NCBI RefSeq assembly: GCF_001613345.1
Contig: NZ_BDCE01000080.1
Coordinates: 1-64,000 of the forward strand
Direction of reading: 5' to 3'
Origin: Nocardia uniformis NBRC 13702
Lineage (GTDB): Bacteria; Actinomycetota; Actinomycetes; Mycobacteriales; Mycobacteriaceae
DNA: 64,000 nt
Of this stretch, positions 1 to 8,185 are shown piece after piece (within the stretch, counting starts at the first letter, position 1; every line of letters starts with the position of its first letter). Below the pieces are notes generated by a model, which did no database searches, was not told the origin of the DNA, and was given only the letters and a program-made list of their open reading frames with translations. Both the position numbers and the translations under genes were made by a program.

Positions 1-827
1 TCTTCCAGCTCTCCGGGCACGGCATCGCACAGGAACAGATGGATGCCGTATTCGACCGCACCCGAAGCTTTTTCGCCCTGCCCGAAGCCGCCAAGGGGCA
101 GTACCCGCTGGTCAAGGCGAACAATGCGGGTTGGGAAAGTCTGAGCCAGGTGCGCCCCTCCATCGGTGTCCCCGATCAGAAGGAGTCCTACCAGGTCACC
201 CGCCCCCATATGGCGGGTCTGTGGCCCAGCGACGACGAGCTGCCCGGATTCGCCGCTGCCATCCTCGATTTCGAATACGACTGCTGGACCGTGGCCATGC
301 GTGTGCTGTCCTGCTTCGCCGACCGCCTCGGCCTACCCCGCGAGCACTTCACCGCCGCCCACAATCCGGAATCGGCGCAATACCAGAGCACGCTGCGCCT
401 GCTGCACTACTTCGCCGTGCCCGAGGAACTGCGCGATATCCCCGGTCGTTGGCGCGCGGGTGCGCACACCGACTTCGACTGCCTCACACTGCTTTTTCAG
501 CGCGATGGCCAAGGCGGCCTGCAGGTCTGCCCCGGGAAGGAGATGGAGGAGCGGCAGTGGACCTCGATCACGGCGTCCTCGTCGCTGATCACCTGCAATA
601 TCGGTGACATGCTGACCCGCTGGAGCGATGACCTGCTCCCATCCAACTTCCATCGCGTCCGCAGCCCGGGCCGCGACGAATACCAGGGCGACCGCTACAG
701 CATCGCCTACTTCGCCCAGGCCGACCGGGATGCCGTCATCCAGGGACCGCGCGGTGTCTACCCACCCGTCACCGCCGCCGATTTCCTCACCCAGCGCGTC
801 CAGGCGAACTACCGCCCACGGCTGTAA
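1..827 (+). CDS. 2-oxoglutarate/Fe(II)-dependent oxygenase, isopenicillin-N-synthase-like (5' truncated by window)
   Basis: The frame is already open at base 3 (translation ..FQLSGHGIAQEQMDA), so the gene starts upstream of the window; the ATG at 39 is internal. The text matches the DIOX_N / 2OG-FeII_Oxy architecture: an N-terminal 'xGHGI' segment, then the double-stranded beta-helix with the iron facial triad His (codon 465) - x - Asp (codon 471) in HTDFD, and a distal His (codon 651) in SNFHRV, followed by the RxS 2-oxoglutarate clamp (Arg codon 693, RYS). All catalytic residues are present, so the enzyme should be active. The family hydroxylates, desaturates or cyclises small molecules; the substrate cannot be read from sequence. 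A GntR/FCD regulator starts 27 nt downstream on the same strand, suggesting a small catabolic operon with its own regulator. Confidence 0.85.
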   Translation, partial: FQLSGHGIAQEQMDAVFDRTRSFFALPEAAKGQYPLVKANNAGWESLSQVRPSIGVPDQKESYQVTRPHMAGLWPSDDELPGFAAAILDFEYDCWTVAMRVLSCFADRLGLPREHFTAAHNPESAQYQSTLRLLHYFAVPEELRDIPGRWRAGAHTDFDCLTLLFQRDGQGGLQVCPGKEMEERQWTSITASSSLITCNIGDMLTRWSDDLLPSNFHRVRSPGRDEYQGDRYSIAYFAQADRDAVIQGPRGVYPPVTAADFLTQRVQANYRPRL

Positions 828-854
828 TTTCGAATCGACCCGGAAAGGACCCCC

Positions 855-1502
855 ATGACCGACGACGCCGGTGCCGCCCTGCTCGGCCCCTCCGTGTACC
901 GCCAGTTGCGGCAGCTGGTGTTGTCCGGGGAGCTCGAACCCGGCGCCCCGCTGAGCGTCCCGGCCCTGGCCAGCCGCCTGGGCGTCAGCCGCAGCCCCGT
1001 CCGGGAGGCCGTCCAACAGCTCATCTACGAGGGCCTGGCCGTCAATGTCCCGCATGCCGGTGCCCGAGTCGCCGTGGTGGACGACGCGCAGATCCGCAAT
1101 GTCCTCTCGGTGCGGGCCGTCCTCGACGGCCTCGCCGCCGCCGAAGCCGCGGCCCGTCTTACCGAAGCCGACCTCGAAAAGCTCGGCGCACTCCTCGCCG
1201 TCCAGGAGGAAAACCTCCGCGATATCCCCGACGCCGCCCGGGATACCGAACTCGACCTCGAATTCCACACCTCCATTCGAGACTGTTCCGGCAACCACAC
1301 CCTCATCGGCGAACTGGCCCGCCTGGAAGCTCAGGCCCACCTGTACCGGGGCGATCTGTGGACGCGGAACCGCAACCGTCACATAGCCTTCCGTGAGCAT
1401 CGGCGCATTTTCGAAGCCCTCGAGTGCGGTCACGCCATCGATGCGCGCACCGCCGCCGAAGCCCACGTCCACGGCCTCATCACCCGTCTCGACCGCCGCT
1501 GA
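855..1502 (+). CDS. GntR family transcriptional regulator, FadR/FCD subfamily
   Basis: 215 residues. The N-terminal winged helix-turn-helix reads LASRLGVSRSPVREAVQQL (about residues 36-54), the classic GntR recognition helix. The remaining about 140 residues are the all-helical FCD ligand-binding domain, with acidic/His segments (TELDLEFHTSIRD, HRRIFEAL) typical of the metal and carboxylate pocket. The start is the ATG at 855, preceded by AAAGGA about 9 nt upstream. It follows the oxygenase gene by 27 nt and is probably co-transcribed, so it likely controls that oxygenase in response to a small organic acid (inference). It converges with the Lrp gene: the two stop codons abut at 1502/1503 with no spacer, leaving no room for a terminator between them. 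Confidence 0.88.
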   Translation: MTDDAGAALLGPSVYRQLRQLVLSGELEPGAPLSVPALASRLGVSRSPVREAVQQLIYEGLAVNVPHAGARVAVVDDAQIRNVLSVRAVLDGLAAAEAAARLTEADLEKLGALLAVQEENLRDIPDAARDTELDLEFHTSIRDCSGNHTLIGELARLEAQAHLYRGDLWTRNRNRHIAFREHRRIFEALECGHAIDARTAAEAHVHGLITRLDRR

Positions 1503-2021
1503 TCAATGCGCATTGCGGTAGGCGGGCGCCTTGCTGCTGACAGTGGGGGTGAGGGTGCGCAGCAGGGGGAGGGCGCGCCGCGCGACCACGGTGGACAGCA
1601 CGATCACACTGTGCGACCGCACCACCGAATTGGTGCGGTCGATACTCAGCAGCACGTTCTGCAGTCCGGCGTGCGAATCCGCCCCGATTCGGCACAGCAC
1701 ATCGCTGGAACCGGTGGTGGCGTAGGCCTCGAGTACGCCCGGAATAGCGGTGAGATCGGCCGCCACCGCGTCCAGCGCACCCTGCGCGATCTCCAGTGTC
1801 ACGAACGCCTCCACATCGAAACCCGCTGCGGTGACATCGATCTGCGGATCGTAGGAGGCGATCACCCCCGCCTCCTCCATGCGCGCGATTCGTGATTGCA
1901 CCGTCGCGCGCGCCACCCGGGTCCGCCGGGAGAGCTCCAGAATCCCCGCCTTCTGGTGTTCGTGCATGGCCGTGAGGATGGCCAGATCCAGTTCGTCCAG
2001 CTTGGCGGGAGTGCGTGCCAT
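1503..2021 (-). CDS. Lrp/AsnC family transcriptional regulator
   Basis: 172 residues. It has an N-terminal AsnC-type HTH (LDELDLAILTAMHEHQKAG then LSRRTRVARATVQSRIARME, residues about 8-50) and a C-terminal RAM/AsnC ligand domain (about 70-150; EAYATTGSSDVLCRIGADS). Length is typical for the family. It is divergently transcribed from hppD with a 146-nt shared intergenic region (2022-2167) that contains short AT-richer patches (ATTCAAATTGTCC, GCGCAATTCACC) suitable for Lrp binding. Divergence from 4-hydroxyphenylpyruvate dioxygenase suggests a local regulator of tyrosine catabolism and of itself; this is inferred from context. It converges head-on with the GntR gene. Confidence 0.9.
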   Translation of the reverse strand: MARTPAKLDELDLAILTAMHEHQKAGILELSRRTRVARATVQSRIARMEEAGVIASYDPQIDVTAAGFDVEAFVTLEIAQGALDAVAADLTAIPGVLEAYATTGSSDVLCRIGADSHAGLQNVLLSIDRTNSVVRSHSVIVLSTVVARRALPLLRTLTPTVSSKAPAYRNAH

Positions 2022-2167
2022 GGCGGGTCTCCGTTTCGAAACAACATCGAAGGTCTTCTATTCAAATTGTCCAGCACGAACGCGAACTCGGTGGCGCAAT
2101 TCACCATGGTGTCTACTCGAAATCGACGATATTGCTCATTGGCGCCCCGCAGGCCTTTCCTTGATTC

Positions 2168-3367
2168 ATGAGCATCGAGGCACCCGCTCCGCGACCCGCC
2201 GATCTTCCGCCCGACGACGAACTGCGCCGCCTCGTCGGCCTGGTGGACCACAATGCCGCCGCCGACCCCTTCCCGGTACTGGGTTGGGACGTCCTGGTGT
2301 GGGTGGTGGGTAATGCCACCCAGGCCGCGCACTTCCTGGAATCCGCCTTCGGGCTGCGGTTGGAGGCCTACTCGGGCCCGGAGACCGGCAACCGCGATCA
2401 CAAGGCGTTCGTCCTGCGCAGCGGCGGCGTTCGATTCGTCGTCAAGGGCGCGGTGGATCCGACGAGCCCGCTGGTGACGCACCACGATCTGCACGGGGAC
2501 GGGGTGGTGGATATCGCCCTGGAGGTTCCGGATGTGGACCGCTGTATCGCCCGGGCCCGCTCCCAGGGCGCTACCGTCCTGGTCGAACCACACAATGAGA
2601 CAGACGAATTCGGTACCGTCCGATCCGCCGCCATCGCCACCTACGGCGAAACCCGGCACACCCTCATCGACCGCTCCCGCTATACCGGCCCCTACCTCCC
2701 CGGCTATATCGCGCGCAGCTCCAACTACCGTCCGCGCTCCGGCGACCCCCGCCGACTCTTCCAGGCCATCGACCACGTCGTCGGCAATGTGGAACTGGGC
2801 CGTATGGACCACTGGGTCGAGTTCTACCGCCGTGTCATGGGTTTCGAGAATATGGCCGAATTCGTCGGCGACGATATCGCCACCGACTACTCCGCCCTGA
2901 TGTCCAAGGTCGTCGCCAATGGCAACCACCGCGTCAAATTCCCACTCAACGAACCTGCTAGGGGCCCCAAACGGTCCCAGATCGACGAGTACCTGGAGTT
3001 CTACCGTGGCCCCGGCGTCCAGCACATAGCCCTCGCCACCAGCGATATCCTCACCGCCGTCGACTGCCTCCGCCGCGAGGGCATCGAATTCCTCGCCACC
3101 CCGGACAGCTACTACTCCGACCCTGAACTCCGCGCCCGTATCGGCCACGTCCGGGTCCCGGTGGAAGAACTGCGGAGCCGCGGCATCCTGGTGGACCGCG
3201 ATGAGGACGGCTATCTCCTGCAGATCTTCTGCAAACCCATTACCGACCGTCCCACCGTCTTCTTCGAACTCATCGAACGCCACGGCTCCCTCGGTTTCGG
3301 CAAGGGGAACTTCAAGGCTCTCTTCCAAGCCATCGAGCGCGAACAGGAGACCCGCGGAAACCTTTGA
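2168..3367 (+). CDS. hppD: 4-hydroxyphenylpyruvate dioxygenase
   Basis: 399 residues, slightly longer than the usual 350-380 because of an N-terminal extension. This cytosolic non-haem Fe(II) enzyme converts 4-hydroxyphenylpyruvate to homogentisate in tyrosine degradation. There are two vicinal-oxygen-chelate halves: residues about 35-175 and 195-370. The iron ligands are all present: His203 in AIDHVVGN, His286 in GVQHIALAT and Glu367 in FFELIER. The C-terminal GFGKGNFKALF motif, which closes the active site, is intact. The ATG at 2168 is the only good start after the Lrp-facing promoter region; the ribosome-binding site is weak. No homogentisate dioxygenase gene is adjacent. Regulation is probably by the divergent Lrp protein. 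Confidence 0.95.
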   Translation: MSIEAPAPRPADLPPDDELRRLVGLVDHNAAADPFPVLGWDVLVWVVGNATQAAHFLESAFGLRLEAYSGPETGNRDHKAFVLRSGGVRFVVKGAVDPTSPLVTHHDLHGDGVVDIALEVPDVDRCIARARSQGATVLVEPHNETDEFGTVRSAAIATYGETRHTLIDRSRYTGPYLPGYIARSSNYRPRSGDPRRLFQAIDHVVGNVELGRMDHWVEFYRRVMGFENMAEFVGDDIATDYSALMSKVVANGNHRVKFPLNEPARGPKRSQIDEYLEFYRGPGVQHIALATSDILTAVDCLRREGIEFLATPDSYYSDPELRARIGHVRVPVEELRSRGILVDRDEDGYLLQIFCKPITDRPTVFFELIERHGSLGFGKGNFKALFQAIEREQETRGNL

Positions 3368-3424
3368 CCTCGGACGGAAGGTCGTGGTGCGCCGCAGGAC
3401 CCGGGCGTCGGTAGAGTTCGGGTC

Positions 3425-3949
3425 ATGCGGATGACGTCAGCGATCGTCACGGGGATGACCTTCGCGCTGTTGCTGTCGGCATGCGGGGGCAAGGACGAAT
3501 CCGATACGCCCACCGTGCTGCGGCCACCCCCCAAAGTGGCGACACTCGGCCCCTTCGTCGGCGAATGCGGTCATGTCACCGATGACGAGGTACGCGATAT
3601 CGGCGGTCTCGGTTCATTGGCGCGGGTGTTCAAGAACTCGGTCGGGTGCAACTGGCAGGCCGCCAGTTCCGCCAGTGTCACCTTCGCCTCCTACCGCGGC
3701 AGCCCCATCGACCGCGAGAAGGCGTGGGTGGCCAGTGTCGGCCGTGATCCGCAGACCATCGAGGTGGGCGGCAAGACGGGTTTCGAGGCCCTCGACCCCA
3801 GCAACCGGGTCTGCGATCTGGCCATCCAGCTCGACGACGACTTCTTCGAATGGTCCATGTCCTATGGCATCTTCGGCAGCGATGGTCTCGGCAACCCGTG
3901 CGACCGCACCCGCAGGCTGGCCGAGCTGACCGTCCAGCGGCTCGGATGA
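3425..3949 (+). CDS. DUF3558 family lipoprotein
   Basis: 174 residues. A signal peptide (residues about 1-20) ends in the lipobox LLSAC, predicting an N-terminal diacylglyceryl cysteine and anchoring on the outer face of the membrane. The mature part carries the DUF3558 pattern: a GPFVGECG start, a conserved Cys in VGCNWQ, SVTF...Y, and C-terminal Cys residues (RVCDLAI, NPCDRT) likely forming disulfides. Function is unknown; such lipoproteins are expanded in Nocardia and mycobacteria. The stop codon overlaps a possible start of the next gene by ATGA, so the two related lipoproteins form an operon and probably arose by duplication. Confidence 0.85.
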   Translation: MRMTSAIVTGMTFALLLSACGGKDESDTPTVLRPPPKVATLGPFVGECGHVTDDEVRDIGGLGSLARVFKNSVGCNWQAASSASVTFASYRGSPIDREKAWVASVGRDPQTIEVGGKTGFEALDPSNRVCDLAIQLDDDFFEWSMSYGIFGSDGLGNPCDRTRRLAELTVQRLG

Positions 3950-3960
3950 GGGGAAACGGT

Positions 3961-4524
3961 ATGCGGCGTGGCAGCAGGGCTGCCGGTGCGCTCCTGGCGG
4001 CCCTGGCCCTGACCGCGGCCCTCAGTGGTTGCGGGAAGACCATCGAGGGCACCGCCCTCCCGGCGGGCGGCACCACCGGCGACGGCGGTGGCCGACTCAA
4101 TACCAACTTCGACAAACTACTGCGCGAATGCGATGTCGTCTCCCTCGCTGACATCGGCAAGGTGGTCGCTGAGGGCAGTTACGTGAACTCGTCCTTCAAC
4201 GGCGCGGTGTGTATGTGGGACCTCGAAGGCGGGGCTGTCGGCAGTGGCATGGTCACGCTGAGTTGGTATGAATTGGGCTCCCTCGCCAACGAGAAGAAGA
4301 ACAACGACCGCCTCGGTTATCTGACCGATGACATCACCGTGCAGGGCCGTCGATCGCTGGAGACCAGGCGTCCGAACGATCCTGATTCCTGTGGTGTGCA
4401 CGCACCCGCGGCCGATGCCGGAATTGTCGGCTGGTGGGTGAATTACCGTGCGGGAGGGGCGCATCCGGATCCGTGCGAGGCAGCACGAAAGCTCGTGGAA
4501 CTCACTCTGAACCTGGCCCGATAA
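3961..4524 (+). CDS. DUF3558 family lipoprotein (second of a tandem pair)
   Basis: 187 residues from the ATG at 3961, which has a purine-rich GAGGGGAAA about 5 nt upstream. An ATG at 3946 overlapping the previous stop (ATGA) is an alternative that adds five residues; the longer open frame back to 3850 runs inside the preceding gene and is not used. The signal peptide ends in the lipobox ALSGC. The mature domain shows the same pattern as the preceding gene: ECDVVSLADIGKV, a Cys-Met-Trp motif (VCMWDLEGG), then SCGVHAP and DPCEAARKL near the end. It is a predicted surface lipoprotein of unknown role, translationally linked to its upstream paralogue. Confidence 0.82.
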   Translation: MRRGSRAAGALLAALALTAALSGCGKTIEGTALPAGGTTGDGGGRLNTNFDKLLRECDVVSLADIGKVVAEGSYVNSSFNGAVCMWDLEGGAVGSGMVTLSWYELGSLANEKKNNDRLGYLTDDITVQGRRSLETRRPNDPDSCGVHAPAADAGIVGWWVNYRAGGAHPDPCEAARKLVELTLNLAR

Positions 4525-4941
4525 TCCCGCCCGCCGCTCACCGCGACCCCATGAGGGGCCCTCCGGGACGCTCTCCATACCATGTCCCGACCCCGCTGCC
4601 ATACCATTTCCGGGACCCCTTTTTGCCCCTCGAAACGCCGACGGGTATCGTGGACCGCTGTGCCCGGAAGCATACGGGCAAGTTTGTGCGCAGTACGTAG
4701 GCCAGCGAGAGCGGCTGACCGTCCCAGCGTGCCCGGAAATCGGATCCGCGCGTGCGTACGACACGCCCGACCTCGTGGTGAGGAAACGCCATGGGATCAG
4801 GGCGCAAAGCTCGAATGACGACGGCGTGAACGACGGGCCTGGAGGCGGCAGCTTGCGTCACCACGTAAGGCCCCGGGCACGCCGAAGTGAATACCGACAT
4901 GAAGTTCCAGACATCTGGTTACTAATAAGGAAAGCCGGTCT
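4525..4941 (+). promoter_or_regulatory. str operon promoter and leader region (417 nt, no gene)
   Basis: No convincing gene lies in this gap. It should hold the promoter of the ribosomal rpsL operon. A possible sigma-A-like pair is TTGCCC (4623-4628), a 17-nt spacer, then TATCGT (4646-4651); this is weak and unproven. Two direct repeats CCATACCAT lie at 4575-4583 and 4599-4607, 24 bp apart, just upstream of that pair. The rpsL ribosome-binding site is AAGGAAAG, about 8 nt before the ATG at 4942. Confidence 0.4.
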
Positions 4942-5316
4942 ATGCCAACCATCAACCAGCTGGTCCGCAAGGGTCGCCGCGACAAGGTCACCAAGACCAA
5001 GACCGCGGCCCTCAAGGGGAGCCCGCAGCGTCGCGGCGTGTGCACCCGCGTGTACACCACGACCCCGAAGAAGCCGAACTCCGCGCTGCGTAAGGTCGCG
5101 CGTGTTCGCCTGACCAGCGCGGTCGAGGTCACGGCGTACATCCCCGGTGAGGGTCACAACCTGCAGGAGCACTCGATGGTGCTCGTTCGCGGCGGTCGTG
5201 TGAAGGACCTCCCGGGTGTGCGCTACAAGATCATCCGTGGCTCACTCGATACCCAGGGTGTGAAGAACCGCAAGCAGGCCCGCAGCCGCTACGGCGCGAA
5301 GAAGGAGAAGAGCTGA
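4942..5316 (+). CDS. rpsL: 30S ribosomal protein S12
   Basis: 124 residues, full length. S12 sits at the decoding centre of the small subunit and is the classical streptomycin-resistance locus. The conserved TPKKPNSALRK and VRGGRVKDLPGVRYK loops are intact. The two positions most often mutated to resistance carry the wild-type residues Lys43 and Lys88, so no rpsL-mediated streptomycin resistance is predicted. A good Shine-Dalgarno sequence (AAGGAAAG) precedes the ATG. It is the first gene of the str operon; rpsG begins one nucleotide after its stop codon, indicating coupled translation. Confidence 0.98.
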   Translation: MPTINQLVRKGRRDKVTKTKTAALKGSPQRRGVCTRVYTTTPKKPNSALRKVARVRLTSAVEVTAYIPGEGHNLQEHSMVLVRGGRVKDLPGVRYKIIRGSLDTQGVKNRKQARSRYGAKKEKS

Positions 5317-5317
5317 T

Positions 5318-5788
5318 ATGCCACGCAAGGGCCCCGCACCCAAGCGTCCGCTGATCAACGACCCGGTTTACGGTTCGCCGCTGGTCACTCAGCTGGTCAA
5401 CAAGATCCTGCTGGACGGCAAGAAGTCCACCGCCGAGCGCATCGTCTACGGCGCCCTCGAGCAGGCGCGTGAGAAGACCGGCACCGATCCGGTCGTCACC
5501 CTCAAGCGCGCGCTGGACAACGTCAAGCCCGCCCTCGAGGTGAAGCCCCGCCGCGTCGGTGGCGCCACCTACCAGGTGCCGGTCGAGGTCCGTCCGGGCC
5601 GCTCCAACACCCTCGCGCTGCGCTGGCTGGTCAACTACTCTCGCGCCCGTCGTGAGAAGACCATGGTCGAGCGTCTGGCGAACGAACTGCTCGACGCCAG
5701 CAATGGCCTGGGCGCTTCGGTGAAGCGTCGCGAGGACACCCACAAGATGGCTGAGTCGAACCGGGCGTTCGCGCACTACCGCTGGTGA
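5318..5788 (+). CDS. rpsG: 30S ribosomal protein S7
   Basis: 156 residues, the normal actinobacterial length. S7 nucleates assembly of the 30S head and contacts 16S rRNA and E-site tRNA. It begins MPRKGPAPKRP, as in the family, and contains the conserved LVNKILLDGKKSTAERI and GGATYQVPVEVRPGRS segments. It ends HKMAESNRAFAHYRW. It starts one nucleotide after rpsL, so translation is coupled. It is followed by a 174-nt gap with two hairpins before fusA. Confidence 0.98.
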   Translation: MPRKGPAPKRPLINDPVYGSPLVTQLVNKILLDGKKSTAERIVYGALEQAREKTGTDPVVTLKRALDNVKPALEVKPRRVGGATYQVPVEVRPGRSNTLALRWLVNYSRARREKTMVERLANELLDASNGLGASVKRREDTHKMAESNRAFAHYRW

Positions 5789-5796
5789 TTCGCCGC

Positions 5797-5823
5797 CCCG
5801 GCACCCCGTTCGGATGTGCCGGG
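5797..5823 (+). other. Hairpin in the rpsG-fusA intergenic region
   Basis: CCCGGCAC (5797-5804) pairs perfectly with GTGCCGGG (5816-5823) across an 11-nt loop, immediately after rpsG. No T-run follows, so it is more likely an mRNA processing or attenuation structure than a simple terminator. A second, smaller hairpin (CCTCTT / AAGAGG, 5896-5911) lies nearer fusA. Confidence 0.5.
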
Positions 5824-5962
5824 AGACGACTCACAGTCCGGCGTGGCACCTAGACGTCGCGCCGGACGTTGACACAGTGATGACCACTGGGCAGGCCTCT
5901 TATTCAAGAGGACCAGGGTCGTTCCCGAAGATCCCAACTGACAACGAGCGGGGAAGATTTCC

Positions 5963-8068
5963 GTGGCACAGGACGTGCTCACCGACCTGAACAAGGTCCG
6001 CAACATCGGCATCATGGCCCACATCGATGCTGGTAAGACGACGACCACCGAACGCATCCTCTTCTACACCGGCATCACCTACAAGATCGGTGAGGTGCAC
6101 GACGGCGCCGCGACGATGGACTGGATGGCGCAGGAGCAGGAGCGCGGCATCACCATCACGTCCGCCGCGACGACCTGTTTCTGGAAAGACAACCAGATCA
6201 ACATCATCGACACGCCGGGTCACGTCGACTTCACCGTCGAGGTCGAGCGCTCGCTGCGCGTCCTCGATGGTGCCGTTGCCGTCTTCGACGGCAAAGAGGG
6301 TGTCGAGCCGCAGTCCGAGCAGGTGTGGCGTCAGGCCGATAAGTACGACGTGCCGCGCATCTGCTTCGTGAACAAGATGGACAAGCTCGGCGCCGACTTC
6401 TACTTCACCGTGCAGACCATCAAGGACCGCCTGGGTGCGCGTCCGCTGGTGCTCCAGCTGCCGATCGGCGCCGAGGACACCTTCGAGGGCATCGTCGACC
6501 TGGTCGAGAACAACGCCAAGGTGTGGCGGGGCGAGACCAAGCTCGGCGAGCAGTACGAGGTCGTCGAGATCCCGGAGGATCTCAAGGAGAAGGCCGCGCA
6601 GTACCGCCAGGAACTGCTCGAGACCGTCGCCGAGTCCGATGAGGCGCTCCTCGAGAAGTTCTTCGGTGGCGAAGAGCTCACCATGGAAGAGATCCAGGGC
6701 GCGATTCGCAAGATGACCGTCAACTCGGAGCTCTACCCGGTGCTGTGCGGTTCGGCGTTCAAGAACAAGGGCGTTCAGCCCATGCTCGACGCCGTGATCG
6801 CCTACCTGCCGTCTCCGCTGGACGTGGAGTCCGTGCAGGGCCACGTGCCGAACAAAGAAGACGAGATCCTCACTCGCAGGCCGAGCACCGAGGAGCCGTT
6901 CGCGGCCCTGGCGTTCAAGATTGCGACGCACCCCTTCTTCGGCAAGCTGACCTACGTTCGCGTGTACTCCGGTCGGGTCGACTCCGGCGCCCAGGTCATC
7001 AATGCGACCAAGGGCAAGAAGGAGCGTCTGGGCAAGCTGTTCCAGATGCACTCCAACAAGGAGAACCCGGTTCCCGAGGGCATCGCCGGCCACATCTACG
7101 CGGTCATCGGCCTCAAGGACACCACCACCGGTGACACCCTGTGCGATCCGCAGAACCAGATCGTGCTGGAGTCCATGACCTTCCCGGACCCGGTTATCCA
7201 GGTCGCGATCGAGCCGAAGACCAAGGCCGATCAGGAGAAGCTGGGTTCCGCGATCCAGAAGTTCGCCGAAGAGGATCCGACCTTCAATGTGAAGCTGGAT
7301 CAGGAGACCGGCCAGACCATCATCGGTGGTATGGGCGAGCTCCAGCTCGACATCTACGTGGACCGCATGAAGCGCGAGTTCAAGGTCGAGGCGAATATCG
7401 GCAAGCCGCAGGTGGCGTACCGCGAGACCATTACCAAGACGGTCGACAAGTACGAGTACACGCACAAGAAGCAGACCGGTGGTTCGGGCCAGTTCGCCCG
7501 CGTCATCATTGGTCTGGCTCCGCTGGTCGATGCCGAGGACGGCGCGACCTACGAGTTCCAGAACAAGGTCACCGGTGGTCGCGTTCCGCGCGAGTACATC
7601 CCGTCGGTGGACGCCGGTATCCAGGACGCCATGCAGTACGGCGTGCTGGCCGGCTTCCCGCTGGTCAACGTGAGTGCCTCGCTGATCGACGGCGCCTACC
7701 ACGAGGTCGACTCCTCGGAAATGGCGTTCAAGATCGCGGGCGCCATGGCCCTCAAGGAAGCGGCCCGCAAGGCCGGTCCGGTGATCCTCGAGCCGCTGAT
7801 GGCCGTCGAGGTCATCACGCCCGAGGATTACATGGGCGAAGTGATCGGCGACCTGAACTCTCGCCGTGGCCAGATCCAGGCCATGGAGGAGCGCAGTGGT
7901 GCCCGTGTCGTCAAGGCGCTGGTTCCGCTTTCGGAGATGTTCGGCTACATCGGTGACCTGCGGTCGAAGACCCAGGGCCGGGCGAACTTCTCCATGGTGT
8001 TCAATTCGTACGCAGAGGTTCCGGCCAATGTGTCGAAGGAGATCATCGCCAAGGCGACCGGCGAGTGA
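5963..8068 (+). CDS. fusA: Elongation factor G
   Basis: 701 residues from a GTG start preceded by GGGGAAG. EF-G is the ribosomal translocase GTPase and also acts with ribosome recycling factor. The G motifs are complete: G1 AHIDAGKTTTTER, switch I RGITITSAA, G3 DTPGHVDF, G4 NKMD and G5 GSAFKNKG. Domains II-V follow, including TGGSGQFARV in domain IV and the C-terminal GDLRSKTQGRANFSMVF segment. Length and start match the family. It is third gene of the str operon; the gap after rpsG holds possible regulatory hairpins, and tuf follows after 117 nt. Confidence 0.98.
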   Translation: MAQDVLTDLNKVRNIGIMAHIDAGKTTTTERILFYTGITYKIGEVHDGAATMDWMAQEQERGITITSAATTCFWKDNQINIIDTPGHVDFTVEVERSLRVLDGAVAVFDGKEGVEPQSEQVWRQADKYDVPRICFVNKMDKLGADFYFTVQTIKDRLGARPLVLQLPIGAEDTFEGIVDLVENNAKVWRGETKLGEQYEVVEIPEDLKEKAAQYRQELLETVAESDEALLEKFFGGEELTMEEIQGAIRKMTVNSELYPVLCGSAFKNKGVQPMLDAVIAYLPSPLDVESVQGHVPNKEDEILTRRPSTEEPFAALAFKIATHPFFGKLTYVRVYSGRVDSGAQVINATKGKKERLGKLFQMHSNKENPVPEGIAGHIYAVIGLKDTTTGDTLCDPQNQIVLESMTFPDPVIQVAIEPKTKADQEKLGSAIQKFAEEDPTFNVKLDQETGQTIIGGMGELQLDIYVDRMKREFKVEANIGKPQVAYRETITKTVDKYEYTHKKQTGGSGQFARVIIGLAPLVDAEDGATYEFQNKVTGGRVPREYIPSVDAGIQDAMQYGVLAGFPLVNVSASLIDGAYHEVDSSEMAFKIAGAMALKEAARKAGPVILEPLMAVEVITPEDYMGEVIGDLNSRRGQIQAMEERSGARVVKALVPLSEMFGYIGDLRSKTQGRANFSMVFNSYAEVPANVSKEIIAKATGE

Positions 8069-8185
8069 GCGTAGCGAACGAGCAATCGAACGCTGCGTAA
8101 TCTCATTGGTCGGTTGATCGACCCCCAGTAATTCAAACCGCACTGCTGCAGAAAAGCACGCACTAACTAGTCCAGGAGGACAACA

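Noticed and set aside
1862..3328. Minus-strand open frame of 488 codons over hppD and the Lrp gene
   Set aside because: It covers hppD, whose family is certain, and joins the Lrp region out of frame.
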